DNA of 64,000 nucleotides. Source: an uncultured Gemmatimonadales bacterium (GTDB taxonomy: Bacteria; Gemmatimonadota; Gemmatimonadetes; Gemmatimonadales; GWC2-71-9). Each line of letters opens with the position of its first letter. The first letter of the stretch is position 1. Below, in pieces: positions 1 through 8,147 of the stretch. A program made the position numbers and the translations under genes. The notes under the pieces are model-generated. The model saw only the letters and a program-made list of their open reading frames with translations, searched no databases and had not been told where the DNA came from. Location: NCBI GenBank assembly GCA_947259405.1, contig CAMYLY010000011.1, forward strand, positions 85,131-149,130, given 5' to 3'.

Positions 1-63
1 GACGCCCGCCCCTATCTCCCGATGGGCTGGGGGATCCATGTAGGCCGCGTTTGCGTGCGCCAT
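1..63 (-). CDS. Probable cytochrome c oxidase subunit III, N-terminal fragment
   Basis: Only the first 21 codons are inside the window, beginning MAHANAAYMDPP. The ATG sits 2 bases after the stop codon of subunit I and has a strong GGGGGAG ribosome-binding site 6 bases upstream, so this is a real gene start. Its identity is inferred only from position: subunit III normally follows subunits II and I. The visible residues are polar and precede the first membrane segment, so they cannot confirm the family. Confidence 0.45.
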   Translation of the reverse strand, partial: MAHANAAYMDPPAHREIGAGV

Positions 64-65
64 GG

Positions 66-1832
66 TCAGCTCCCCCTTCCGGCCGCTTCAGGCTCGAGGT
101 CGCCCGGCAGCTTTTGATGTTGCGGCAGGAAGTCCTCCTCGACCTCCGGCGAACTGAACTCATAGGGTCCGCGATACACCGTCGGCACATCCGGCCAGTT
201 CCCGTGTGGTGGTGGTGACGGCGTGGACCACTCGAGCCCATTGTCGTTCCACGGGTTCTCTGAGGCTTTCTTTCCGTAGAACCAGCTCAGGATGAAGTTG
301 GCGGCGAAGATGACCTGCGACACCATCAACAGGAACGCGCTGATCGTCACGAATCGATTCGTACCAGACAGGTGCTGGAGGAACTCGTACTGCGATGGAT
401 CGTAGATCCGACGCATGTGACCCTGCAGACCGAGATAGTGCATCGGCCAGAACGTCAGGTTGAAGAACACAAACGTCAGCGCAAAGTGCACGCGGCCCCA
501 CGCTTCGCTCATCATGCGCCCGAACATCTTCGGGTACCAGAACGTGATCGCCGCGAACAGCGCGAAGAGGCTGCCGCCAAACAGCACGTAGTGAATGTGC
601 GCCACGATGAAGTACGTGTCGTGGATGTAGATGTCGACTGGCGTCGACGCCATGTAGACGCCGCTCAGGCCACCAATCACGAACATGGCCACGAACGCGA
701 TCGCGTTCAGCATCGGCACGTGGAGGGTCAAGTTGCCCCGCCACATGGTACCCATCCAATTGAACACCTTGATGGCCGAGGGAACGGCAATGAACATCGT
801 CGAAATCATGAAGGTCATGCCCAGGGTGGGGTTCATGCCGCTCTGGAACATGTGGTGACCCCACACGATCCACCCAAGGAAGGCGATCGCGATGATGGCA
901 TACACCATCGAGTGGTAACCGAAGATCGGTTTGCGTGACCCGTTGGCGATGACCTCGGAGACCATGCCCATGGCCGGGAGAATGAGGATGTACACCTCGG
1001 GGTGGCCAAAATACCAGAACAGGTGCTGCCAGAGGATGGGCTGTCCGCCTGCCGTGGCATTGAAGAAGCTCGTTCCGATGGTCTGGTCGAAGAACAGCAT
1101 GATGGCGGCGCCCGAGAGAATCGGAATCGCGAGTACCACGAGAATGGCGGTGATGAACAGCGACCAGATAGACAGCGGCAACCGGAACCAGGTCATGCCC
1201 GGCGCACGCAGGTTCACTACCGTCGTGATGTAGTTAGTCGCACCCAGAATGGACGAGAGACCCAAGACCGCAATACTGAGCAACCAGAGTTGCTGCCCAG
1301 TCGCCACGCCAGTCCATTGTGGGTCCGCGCTCAGTGGCGCGTATTGGGTCCACCCGGCCTGCGAGTGCCCGCCCTCGACCCAGAAGCCGGCCATCATGAT
1401 CACGGTCCCGATCACGGCAACCCAGAAGGACCACATGTTGATGCGCGGGAACGCCATGTCCTCGGCGCCAATCTTGAGCGGGATGAGGTAGTTCCCGAAC
1501 ACGCCCACCAGCAGTGGCATCACGGCAAAGAACACCATGAAGGTGCCGTGCATCGTGACGAGGGAGTTGTAGAATTCCGGGAGCATGACCCCGCCGGAAA
1601 CCATCGTCTCCGGGAAGATCCCTCCCAGCGGCATCGAGCCCTCTGGGAATCCCAGCTGCCACCGAATCGCCATCGCCATCATGCCGCCCAGGAAGAGCCC
1701 CACCAGGCTCAGCAGCAGAAACTGGACACCGATGATCTTATGGTCGGTGGAGAAGATGTACTTCCGTATAAAGGAAAGCTCGTGTCCGTGCCCCGCATGG
1801 ACCGCATCGATCGGTGGCGCTGATGTCGCCAT
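66..1832 (-). CDS. ctaD: Cytochrome c oxidase subunit I (haem-copper oxidase, A-type)
   Basis: This is the catalytic subunit of a terminal oxidase that reduces O2 and pumps protons in the cytoplasmic membrane. About 12 hydrophobic segments are visible. The CuB/haem region shows FGHPEVYILILP, with the Tyr of the His-Tyr cross-link and the A1-type Glu, then WGHHMF. The haem a/a3 histidines lie in HDTYFIVAHIHYVLFGG. The length of 588 aa is usual for the family. A GTG at 1838 overlaps the stop of subunit II, but the ATG at 1832 has GGGAGA at a better spacing, so I chose it. The gene is followed directly by a probable subunit III and preceded by subunit II, in the usual order. Confidence 0.95.
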   Translation of the reverse strand: MATSAPPIDAVHAGHGHELSFIRKYIFSTDHKIIGVQFLLLSLVGLFLGGMMAMAIRWQLGFPEGSMPLGGIFPETMVSGGVMLPEFYNSLVTMHGTFMVFFAVMPLLVGVFGNYLIPLKIGAEDMAFPRINMWSFWVAVIGTVIMMAGFWVEGGHSQAGWTQYAPLSADPQWTGVATGQQLWLLSIAVLGLSSILGATNYITTVVNLRAPGMTWFRLPLSIWSLFITAILVVLAIPILSGAAIMLFFDQTIGTSFFNATAGGQPILWQHLFWYFGHPEVYILILPAMGMVSEVIANGSRKPIFGYHSMVYAIIAIAFLGWIVWGHHMFQSGMNPTLGMTFMISTMFIAVPSAIKVFNWMGTMWRGNLTLHVPMLNAIAFVAMFVIGGLSGVYMASTPVDIYIHDTYFIVAHIHYVLFGGSLFALFAAITFWYPKMFGRMMSEAWGRVHFALTFVFFNLTFWPMHYLGLQGHMRRIYDPSQYEFLQHLSGTNRFVTISAFLLMVSQVIFAANFILSWFYGKKASENPWNDNGLEWSTPSPPPHGNWPDVPTVYRGPYEFSSPEVEEDFLPQHQKLPGDLEPEAAGRGS

Positions 1833-1834
1833 CG

Positions 1835-2512
1835 TCACTCTCCCGCGGCCGCAGCCGCTGTTTGCTCAGCCATCCACCGAGCGAAGTCGTCAGCGGTGTG
1901 CACGGTCACGAACGCCCGCATCCGATAGTGACCCAACCCACACAACTCCGCGCAGGCGATTTCGAACTCGCCGGGCTCCGTCGCCTCGAACCACACGTCG
2001 ATCGTCTTTCCCGGTAATGCATCTTGCTTCACACGGAGATTGGGGACGAAGAACGAGTGGATCACGTCCTCCGTCGCAAGCTTGATCAAGACCGGTTGGT
2101 CGACCGGCACATGCAACTGATTCCGGACGACGAAATCATCGGCCGTGCCTAGACGGCCATCCGCCCCCGTGTACGTGGCATTCCACTCGAACTGCTTGGC
2201 GGTGAGGCCAAACACCATGGCGTCAGCCGGGGCGGCGTTTCGCCCCTTCACTTGATTCCACACGCCCCCGCTCATCACACCGATCACCACCACCGTCACC
2301 GCCGGAATTGCCGTCCAAATCACCTCGGCCTTCATGCTGCCGTGGGTATAGTAGGCCTTGCGTCCGGGCCGGCGCCGATACCGAATGACGAACCACAGAA
2401 GACCGAACTCGACGATCACGAACGCGATTCCGGTGATCACGAGAATCACGTAATAGATGAAATCGATGTCGCCGGCGAACGTCGAGTTCCCCGGAGGCAG
2501 CAGCCAGTTCAT
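1835..2512 (-). CDS. ctaC: Cytochrome c oxidase subunit II (CuA)
   Basis: This subunit accepts electrons from a periplasmic donor at the binuclear CuA centre and passes them to subunit I. Two N-terminal membrane helices (about residues 18-45 and 65-85) are followed by a periplasmic cupredoxin domain. The CuA ligands are seen in HSFF and in CAELCGLGHYRM, which has both Cys, the bridging Glu, the His and the Met. There is no fused haem c domain, so the donor is a separate protein, likely one of the cytochromes or the cupredoxin just upstream. The ATG at 2512 starts MNWLLPPGNS and has a GAGGGG ribosome-binding site. An upstream in-frame extension is an artefact inside the preceding gene. Confidence 0.95.
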   Translation of the reverse strand: MNWLLPPGNSTFAGDIDFIYYVILVITGIAFVIVEFGLLWFVIRYRRRPGRKAYYTHGSMKAEVIWTAIPAVTVVVIGVMSGGVWNQVKGRNAAPADAMVFGLTAKQFEWNATYTGADGRLGTADDFVVRNQLHVPVDQPVLIKLATEDVIHSFFVPNLRVKQDALPGKTIDVWFEATEPGEFEIACAELCGLGHYRMRAFVTVHTADDFARWMAEQTAAAAAGE

Positions 2513-2522
2513 GAATGACCCC

Positions 2523-3269
2523 TCAGGATCCGAAGGAGAATTCGGCCGACGCCGATCCGCCGTCCTCGACCGTGACGTCCATCGTCTGCGTGCCGAGGGT
2601 CTCGTGCCACGCTTCGAGCGTGTAGGTCCCGGCCGGGAGCCCGCTGATCGTGAAGGCCCCGTCCGCGCCCGATACCGCAAAGTACGGGTGCTCGACCACG
2701 CCAACGTACGCCTGCATCCAGCCGTGGACGCTGCACTCGAGCGGCACCATGACCTCGGCGGTGTTAAACGATCGCGTGGAACTCATCACGCGTGGCTGCG
2801 AGATGTTGAATCCGCGGTTCGCCGTCGGCACGGCTTTGATGTTGTGCAGCAGGGGATCACTGTTTTGGATCTCGAGATCCTGTCCGACCATCACGCCCAC
2901 CACACGTGGCGTGTACAGACACCCGTCTTGGTCAATCACCGAGGGGCTCGAGGGCATCGGATACGGGCCTGCCGGCAGCCCGCTCGTGATCCGCACGAAG
3001 ACATTCGCGAGCTTCCCATCCGCCACGACGACCACCGGGTCAGTCGGACCGTCGGCATATTTCGCCGCGCACTCGGCCTCCTCAGCCATGTCGATCGCGG
3101 GGTTGGCGGGGGCCATGCCGCTGAAGTTCACGACGCCCATGATCGACGCGGTACCGAGAGCCGCGACCGCGGCTTCACCCCCACCGCCGCCACTGGATTC
3201 GCCGCCACTTTCTCCACCACCACCGCACGCTACGCTGAGCAGGACCGGAACGGCCAGAATACGTCGCAT
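2523..3269 (-). CDS. Cupredoxin-like lipoprotein with carboxypeptidase-regulatory domain
   Basis: The protein has a lipobox ending LSVAC (Cys15) and then a Gly/Ser-rich linker, so it should be a membrane-anchored periplasmic lipoprotein. A cupredoxin-like domain (about residues 80-195) carries a type 1 copper pattern: His142, then Cys179, His182 and Met185 in CSVHGWM. A beta-sandwich segment with GADGAFTISGLPAGTYTLEA (about 200-248) is typical of carboxypeptidase regulatory-like domains. It lies 10 bases upstream of subunit II, so it may deliver electrons to CuA in place of a soluble cytochrome c; that role is inferred. The protein at 39865-40530 has the same architecture. Confidence 0.75.
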   Translation of the reverse strand: MRRILAVPVLLSVACGGGGESGGESSGGGGGEAAVAALGTASIMGVVNFSGMAPANPAIDMAEEAECAAKYADGPTDPVVVVADGKLANVFVRITSGLPAGPYPMPSSPSVIDQDGCLYTPRVVGVMVGQDLEIQNSDPLLHNIKAVPTANRGFNISQPRVMSSTRSFNTAEVMVPLECSVHGWMQAYVGVVEHPYFAVSGADGAFTISGLPAGTYTLEAWHETLGTQTMDVTVEDGGSASAEFSFGS

Positions 3270-3301
3270 TCTTCCTCCGAAAACGGTTTGACTTCAGAAC
3301 C

Positions 3302-4870
3302 TTAGGTTGATCGCCGCTGGGCCTGAATCACGACCACCAGGCCAAGTCCAGCGGTCAGCAATGTAGCCACGACGGGCGCGATGAACACCCGCGGCGGCAG
3401 GGGCACGTCGAGATAGACCGCATACCACGCGCTCACCGCACCCCGTACGTCATCTTCGGCGTTGGTACCGTCCGCCACGTAGAATGCCATGGGCATCGAC
3501 TCTCCGGGGGTGAAACTGGCGGCCACGCCCGGATCGCTGGCGGTCAGAGACCGGGTAAACTGCACTTGCCACCGCCCATTGGCAAACGCCGCTCCATGGG
3601 TCAGATCCGAGCCCGTTCCCGACGCGAAGGTCCCGAGGCCGGTCGCAGTGCCCTCTTCAGCCATATCGGGGTTACTCCGCCAGCGGATCTGGTACACCGG
3701 ATTCCGCGCATCTCCCGCAAGGAAGTAGGGGAGCACCGTACCTTCGGGCGGGGTCAAAGGAAATTGGACCGCGAGATGGTCTGGTCCCTGGGCCTCGAGA
3801 TGTGGTGCATCGGGCGCGACCATCGACGTCACGACTCCGTCGAAGAAGGGGTCCCATGCCTCGTCGGGACTCGCCGAGGCGTCGTCCCACGAAAACTGCA
3901 GGGCCATCCCTTCGCCGTTGTGCAGGGCTCTCACCCAAAGGCCGTCCACGGCCGGCGCGAACCAACGCGGCGCCTCGAGGATCTGTCCCACCATGGGGAT
4001 GTAGAGGGCCTCGACGTCGTTCCAGGCCGGGTCCTCTGGCCCGTTTGGGAGGTCGCCTTCGACAAACGCGGCGCGCACCACATCCTGGCGCCGGGGAGGC
4101 GCATCGGGAGACAGACTTCGAACATACTGCGCCACGCGCCAGAGCTGTTCCTCGGTAATGATTCCGGCATCGATGGCGTCTCCGTTGGAGGGCATCGGTG
4201 TCCCGTCCACACCTACGCGGATCCGCATAAGGATGTCCTCGACCGAACCGCCGCCGTTGAAAGTCCAGTTCTCGGTAAGGTTCGCGGCACGTATAGGGAA
4301 CCCGTCATCGTCGGTAAGCTCGGGGGCCGACCCGCCGTCACCGCGCCCCTCGGCGCCGTGGCACTTGATGCACTCCACCTCCTCCTCGAAGAGCCGCCGA
4401 CCTTCGGCTAATCCCTCGTCTGTAACCCGTGGAGCGCGTGCAACCGCAACGGGCTCCGGTTGGCCATCTTCGAAAAACCGTGAGAAGCTCTTGATGTAGG
4501 CCACGACATCGTCCCGATCCCCCGGTCCGAGTTTGTCTTTCCACCCGGGCATGGTGGATCCTGGCATCCCGTTGTCCACGATGTACCGCAGATCGTCGTC
4601 CGTCGGCAGCTCGCCGTTCGAGGTCGTTCGGATTTGGTAGATCGCGAACGTGAAATCGCGCGGTCTGGGAAGCATATAGTCGGCGGCCGGCCCGTCGCCC
4701 TGGCCCGTCATACCGTGGCACCCCGCACACCACTTGTCGTAGAGCGCCTTGCCATTCTCGAGATCCTGAGCACGGAGCACACCGGGGAGGCCAGCAACGA
4801 AGGCGAGCAGAATGGTTGAGGCAGCGCTCAATCTGCATGCTGCAACCTGCAATCTGCCGTGGTTAGTCAT
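3302..4870 (-). CDS. Dihaem cytochrome c with ethylbenzene-dehydrogenase-like haem-binding domain
   Basis: This periplasmic, C-terminally anchored electron carrier is 522 aa long. It begins with a signal peptide ending LRAQ, followed by two cytochrome c domains with CAGCH (48-52) and CIKCH (167-171). Residues about 265-480 resemble the EB_dh family, the haem b-binding gamma subunit of DMSO-reductase-type dehydrogenases. A single membrane helix ends the protein. I chose the ATG at 4870 (MTNHGRLQ) because of its GGAGAGG ribosome-binding site; it overlaps the preceding gene by 8 bases. No molybdenum enzyme is encoded nearby, so the EB_dh domain probably serves intramolecular electron transfer here. 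The two CXXCH motifs are certain; the EB_dh assignment is from recognition of the fold region only. Confidence 0.8.
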   Translation of the reverse strand: MTNHGRLQVAACRLSAASTILLAFVAGLPGVLRAQDLENGKALYDKWCAGCHGMTGQGDGPAADYMLPRPRDFTFAIYQIRTTSNGELPTDDDLRYIVDNGMPGSTMPGWKDKLGPGDRDDVVAYIKSFSRFFEDGQPEPVAVARAPRVTDEGLAEGRRLFEEEVECIKCHGAEGRGDGGSAPELTDDDGFPIRAANLTENWTFNGGGSVEDILMRIRVGVDGTPMPSNGDAIDAGIITEEQLWRVAQYVRSLSPDAPPRRQDVVRAAFVEGDLPNGPEDPAWNDVEALYIPMVGQILEAPRWFAPAVDGLWVRALHNGEGMALQFSWDDASASPDEAWDPFFDGVVTSMVAPDAPHLEAQGPDHLAVQFPLTPPEGTVLPYFLAGDARNPVYQIRWRSNPDMAEEGTATGLGTFASGTGSDLTHGAAFANGRWQVQFTRSLTASDPGVAASFTPGESMPMAFYVADGTNAEDDVRGAVSAWYAVYLDVPLPPRVFIAPVVATLLTAGLGLVVVIQAQRRST

Positions 4871-5639
4871 GTTCCTCTCCTTCCTCACCCCACGTGCGAG
4901 GCTCGAGCCCCGACTGCTCGTAGAGGAACATGGTGACCGCCCAGATTTCATCCTCCGTCAAAAAGTCTTCCCACACCGGCATCGCGGAATTCCACGGCGT
5001 GCCTTCGCGAGGGAGTCCCGGCCCACCCTTCGCGATCCGCCAGAACACAAAGCTCTCTTGCAGATTGTCGATGGTGCCGGCTCGATCGAACGCGAGGGGC
5101 GTCGGGTTGAACCCGTGGCCAAAGTGCCCCTGCCCGTCGAGGAGGTCGCCGTGGCAGGGCATGCAGTTCTGGTAGTAGATCGCCTTGCCGGTTTCGTAAT
5201 GCTCCTCGAGGGAGCCACGGGAGCGCAGCGGGTTTTCGAGTCCCTCCAATGCCAGGGATCGGCCCTGAAACGTGATCTGGCCCGGCGGCGCCGGATGAAT
5301 GGAACGGAGCTGCGCCGTCGACCCTACGGTTGGCCGAGCCGCCTGGAACACGACGAACCCGATGAAGAGCGGGATCACCGTCAGGAGCCCCCCTCGTAGC
5401 CATTTCTTGTTTGCGTCGACCAGCGTCGCCGTGATCGGCGCCTTGAATTGGGTCCATCGCTCTTCGTTCTCGCTGACGTAGACCAAGACACCGACGGCCG
5501 CGATCAGGGTGAACTGCAGGACAACACTCTGGGGGACCGGCGCGCTTCCCGGAAACAGCGGGATCACGAACTTGAAGAACGCCCATGATCCCACGATCAA
5601 GAGCACCGCCTGCGTAAACGGGTGTTTGAGATGCTTCAT
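4863..5639 (-). CDS. Membrane-anchored monohaem cytochrome c
   Basis: The first 100 residues contain three hydrophobic helices (about 10-30, 38-56 and 84-101). A periplasmic cytochrome c domain follows, with one CMPCH haem motif (159-163) and a downstream Met in WNSAMPVW that could be the sixth ligand. The ATG overlaps the stop of the preceding cytochrome gene by 4 bases (ATGA), and the stop overlaps the next gene, so translation is coupled. The acidic C-terminus ends GEEGEEHD. It sits between a CydA-like subunit and two further cytochromes, so it is best read as one link of a wire leading from the membrane oxidoreductase towards the haem-copper oxidase. Confidence 0.85.
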   Translation of the reverse strand: MKHLKHPFTQAVLLIVGSWAFFKFVIPLFPGSAPVPQSVVLQFTLIAAVGVLVYVSENEERWTQFKAPITATLVDANKKWLRGGLLTVIPLFIGFVVFQAARPTVGSTAQLRSIHPAPPGQITFQGRSLALEGLENPLRSRGSLEEHYETGKAIYYQNCMPCHGDLLDGQGHFGHGFNPTPLAFDRAGTIDNLQESFVFWRIAKGGPGLPREGTPWNSAMPVWEDFLTEDEIWAVTMFLYEQSGLEPRTWGEEGEEHD

Positions 5640-6421
5640 TGTCTTGCCGCCAAGAATTGGACGATGATCTCCAGTTGCGCTGCGGACAATTGGTCACCAA
5701 AGGTCGCCGGCATCATGCCCGCGAACGCCTCGTAGCCCTCCGCGATTTCCGCTTCAGGATCAATGATTCCCGTCCGGATGCGGTCGGCGCTGATACGGGA
5801 TCCCATACCATCGAACGCCGGGCCTACCGGAGCACCCGCACCCTCGAGCTGATGACATCCAATGCAGGCGTTTTCCGTCAGCAGCTGCACGGGATCCGTG
5901 GTGGCGGTACGCGCTGGCGCTGCTCCCGACGATGCCGGCGCGCTAGGCGCACTTGCGCTCGCCCCGATGTCGTCGGCTGTCACGGTGACCTCGCCGCCGA
6001 GTGACTCCAGATACGCGACGACGGCCCAGATCTGCTCGTTTGACAGTTGGCGCCGTGCGTCGGGCATGATCGGCGGGAACCCCTCGATGAGATACGCCCC
6101 AGGATCGATCATCGATTCATAGAGGTATTCTTTGCAGCCCTGCTCACGCGACCCACAACGTTCACCGATGGTCCCTTCGCCCGCATGGTCCGTTCGCAGA
6201 TTCGGGGCCCGGGTTCCCAGCCCGTGGCAACTGGTGCAACCTGCGCCCCCCATGAATAGGTCCTCGCCGGCTGTGACCAGAACCTCCGGTGTCACACCGG
6301 CGGACAGATCGAGAGCCTCGGGCACTTCCGATTCGAGCTGCGGAATGACCTGTGCAATGATGGTATAGAACGCAATCACGGCGAGGCCAACGGCAAGCAC
6401 TTTGATATTGGTTAGGAACAT
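5636..6421 (-). CDS. Membrane-anchored dihaem cytochrome c
   Basis: An uncleaved N-terminal helix (about residues 5-27) anchors two cytochrome c domains joined by an Ala/Ser/Pro-rich linker (about 153-172). The haem motifs are CTSCH (62-66) and CIGCH (186-190). Both domains carry a possible axial Met region (PPIMPDARR and GMMPATFG). An extra CX6C pair lies between the haems (RCGSREQGC). The gene starts 4 bases after the stop of the CydA-like gene and overlaps the following cytochrome gene by 4 bases, which indicates a fixed partnership with the CydA-like subunit. A quinol:cytochrome c type role is inferred from this context. Confidence 0.85.
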   Translation of the reverse strand: MFLTNIKVLAVGLAVIAFYTIIAQVIPQLESEVPEALDLSAGVTPEVLVTAGEDLFMGGAGCTSCHGLGTRAPNLRTDHAGEGTIGERCGSREQGCKEYLYESMIDPGAYLIEGFPPIMPDARRQLSNEQIWAVVAYLESLGGEVTVTADDIGASASAPSAPASSGAAPARTATTDPVQLLTENACIGCHQLEGAGAPVGPAFDGMGSRISADRIRTGIIDPEAEIAEGYEAFAGMMPATFGDQLSAAQLEIIVQFLAARQ

Positions 6422-6425
6422 GCGA

Positions 6426-8147
6426 TCACCCTCCCGTAACCGCTTGCGGTTGCCCGATGGGCGCAGGCTTCTTGCTCACCGCACGCTCTGCCAGGCCGCC
6501 AAGCCAGAAGATGAACGCGACGAGCCCGAGGAAGATGACCACTGTCAGGCTGATCATGTTGGCCGCATACCCAAGGGCAGGCGTCACGGCGCGATCACTG
6601 GTGTCGCGCATCACTTCCCACACATGCCAATGCTGTCGGATACCGCTCCGAGCAAATCCCATGAGCCCCATGAGCCACGTAAACGTGACGGCGAGCACGA
6701 AAATCGCGTACTGCGAACGGTCTGGCATTTCACCCCAGCGGATCTCCCCGCGCGATTGGGATCCACGCATGAGGAAGATGTCGATCGCCCAAACCCCGAT
6801 GATGCACGCCAGCACCGCGGCGACTTGATACACGCTGTAGCTGATACGTGTGATGGTCGGCACGAAGTACCCGTATATCCCCAGCCACAGCACATACGCC
6901 GAGGACAGCACAAACATGGCACCTTGTGTCAGCGTTCCCGCCTTGGCCCATGTCACCGTCGGGATACGGTTCCCGCGGCGGTACATCAAGAAGGAAAGGA
7001 ACGTCGTCAGGATCATGAAGTTGACCGCCGTGTTCTTACCGCTCATGAGCCCGAGGACACCCAGGAAGGGATGCCTGGAGCCACCCATCGCTGCGAATTC
7101 GTCACGGCTCGCGATCATGGTGTTGGGCGTCCCCCAGACGATCCAACAGACAATGAGCACCAGCAACATCCACTTGGTGTACGGCAGGAACCGTTCGGCA
7201 CCGGGAATTCGTCCCATGCCGGTCCACAGGTAGTAGTTCGCTGCCAAGAAGAGCACACCGATGAGGATGGCTTGCACGATCCACAGCCAACTCATGAACC
7301 CGCCCATCATGGTCACGCCCATTTGCTGGCTGTACTCGTACATCTCACGCCCTAGCCAGTACCCGGCGAAGGGAAGCACCACGAAGGTCGCGATCGCGAT
7401 GAACGTCCCTACGTACCCCATCCAGTCATAATGCGCCTTCTCTTCCGGGGTCTTGGCAGCGAGGAAGCGATACGCGGCGTACGCGGCGACGATCGATCCG
7501 CCGAAGACGGCGTTGGCGATCAGGCGATGGATGTTGATGGGCATCCAGGTGGCGTTGGCAATCGCGTTCCACATGGTCACCCCGTCGGGTAGTCCCTCGG
7601 CGACCGTGGTGCCTTCCGGGGGGGACATCATGTAGGTGAGCCACCCGTTCGCGATGAACATCACGATGGTGCCCCACACGTTCAGCAGGAGTCCGAGCCC
7701 CCAGTGGCCCCACTTGGCGCGCCCGGACTTCCAACGATCCCACCCGTAGTAATACAGGTAGAGCGTGAAGGACTCCACGAAGAACAACCCCGCGTAGATC
7801 CACATCGACATCGAGAAGATGTCCGCCATGTGTCCCCAGAACGCCGGGTAGAGTGTCGTCAGCAAGAACAACAGCATGCCACCCCAGAGCGCTGTGGCAC
7901 TGTACGCGAACACCAGCAGTCGCGTGAACTCTTTCGAAAGCTTGTCGTACCGCTCGTCCTTGCCCACGATCCCAATCAACTCGGTAATGACAGCGAACAT
8001 CGGGACACCGAGCACGAACGCGGCGAACATGAGGTGGACTTCGGCCGCAATCCACACCGCCCCCCGACCCCCCACGGCCGGAAAATCACCGTAGCTGCGG
8101 CCCGCTTCCGCCGCGGCCTGCAGCAGCGTGAGGAAATCAATCATCAT
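6426..8147 (-). CDS. Cytochrome bd-type oxidase subunit I-like protein (CydA superfamily)
   Basis: This polytopic protein of about 573 aa matches the start of CydA. Helix 1 holds His38 (CydA His19 position, haem d/b595 side). The segment FFVESFTLYLYYYGWDRW aligns with the CydA Glu107 helix, and His207 in INIHRLIANAVFGG matches the haem b558 His186 region. The residue at the CydA Glu99 position is not acidic. I do not recognise the usual R-x-M haem ligand motif or a typical quinol loop, so it belongs to a divergent branch. No CydB is encoded; instead three cytochrome c genes follow. Tandem ATGs at 8147/8144 overlap the radical SAM gene; no clear ribosome-binding site separates them. Confidence 0.8.
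   Translation of the reverse strand: MMIDFLTLLQAAAEAGRSYGDFPAVGGRGAVWIAAEVHLMFAAFVLGVPMFAVITELIGIVGKDERYDKLSKEFTRLLVFAYSATALWGGMLLFLLTTLYPAFWGHMADIFSMSMWIYAGLFFVESFTLYLYYYGWDRWKSGRAKWGHWGLGLLLNVWGTIVMFIANGWLTYMMSPPEGTTVAEGLPDGVTMWNAIANATWMPINIHRLIANAVFGGSIVAAYAAYRFLAAKTPEEKAHYDWMGYVGTFIAIATFVVLPFAGYWLGREMYEYSQQMGVTMMGGFMSWLWIVQAILIGVLFLAANYYLWTGMGRIPGAERFLPYTKWMLLVLIVCWIVWGTPNTMIASRDEFAAMGGSRHPFLGVLGLMSGKNTAVNFMILTTFLSFLMYRRGNRIPTVTWAKAGTLTQGAMFVLSSAYVLWLGIYGYFVPTITRISYSVYQVAAVLACIIGVWAIDIFLMRGSQSRGEIRWGEMPDRSQYAIFVLAVTFTWLMGLMGFARSGIRQHWHVWEVMRDTSDRAVTPALGYAANMISLTVVIFLGLVAFIFWLGGLAERAVSKKPAPIGQPQAVTGG

Noticed and set aside
372..1823. Several long plus-strand frames opposite the oxidase subunit I gene
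   Set aside because: They run antisense to a clear ctaD, are Arg/His-rich and have no family pattern. They are frame shadows of GC-rich coding DNA.
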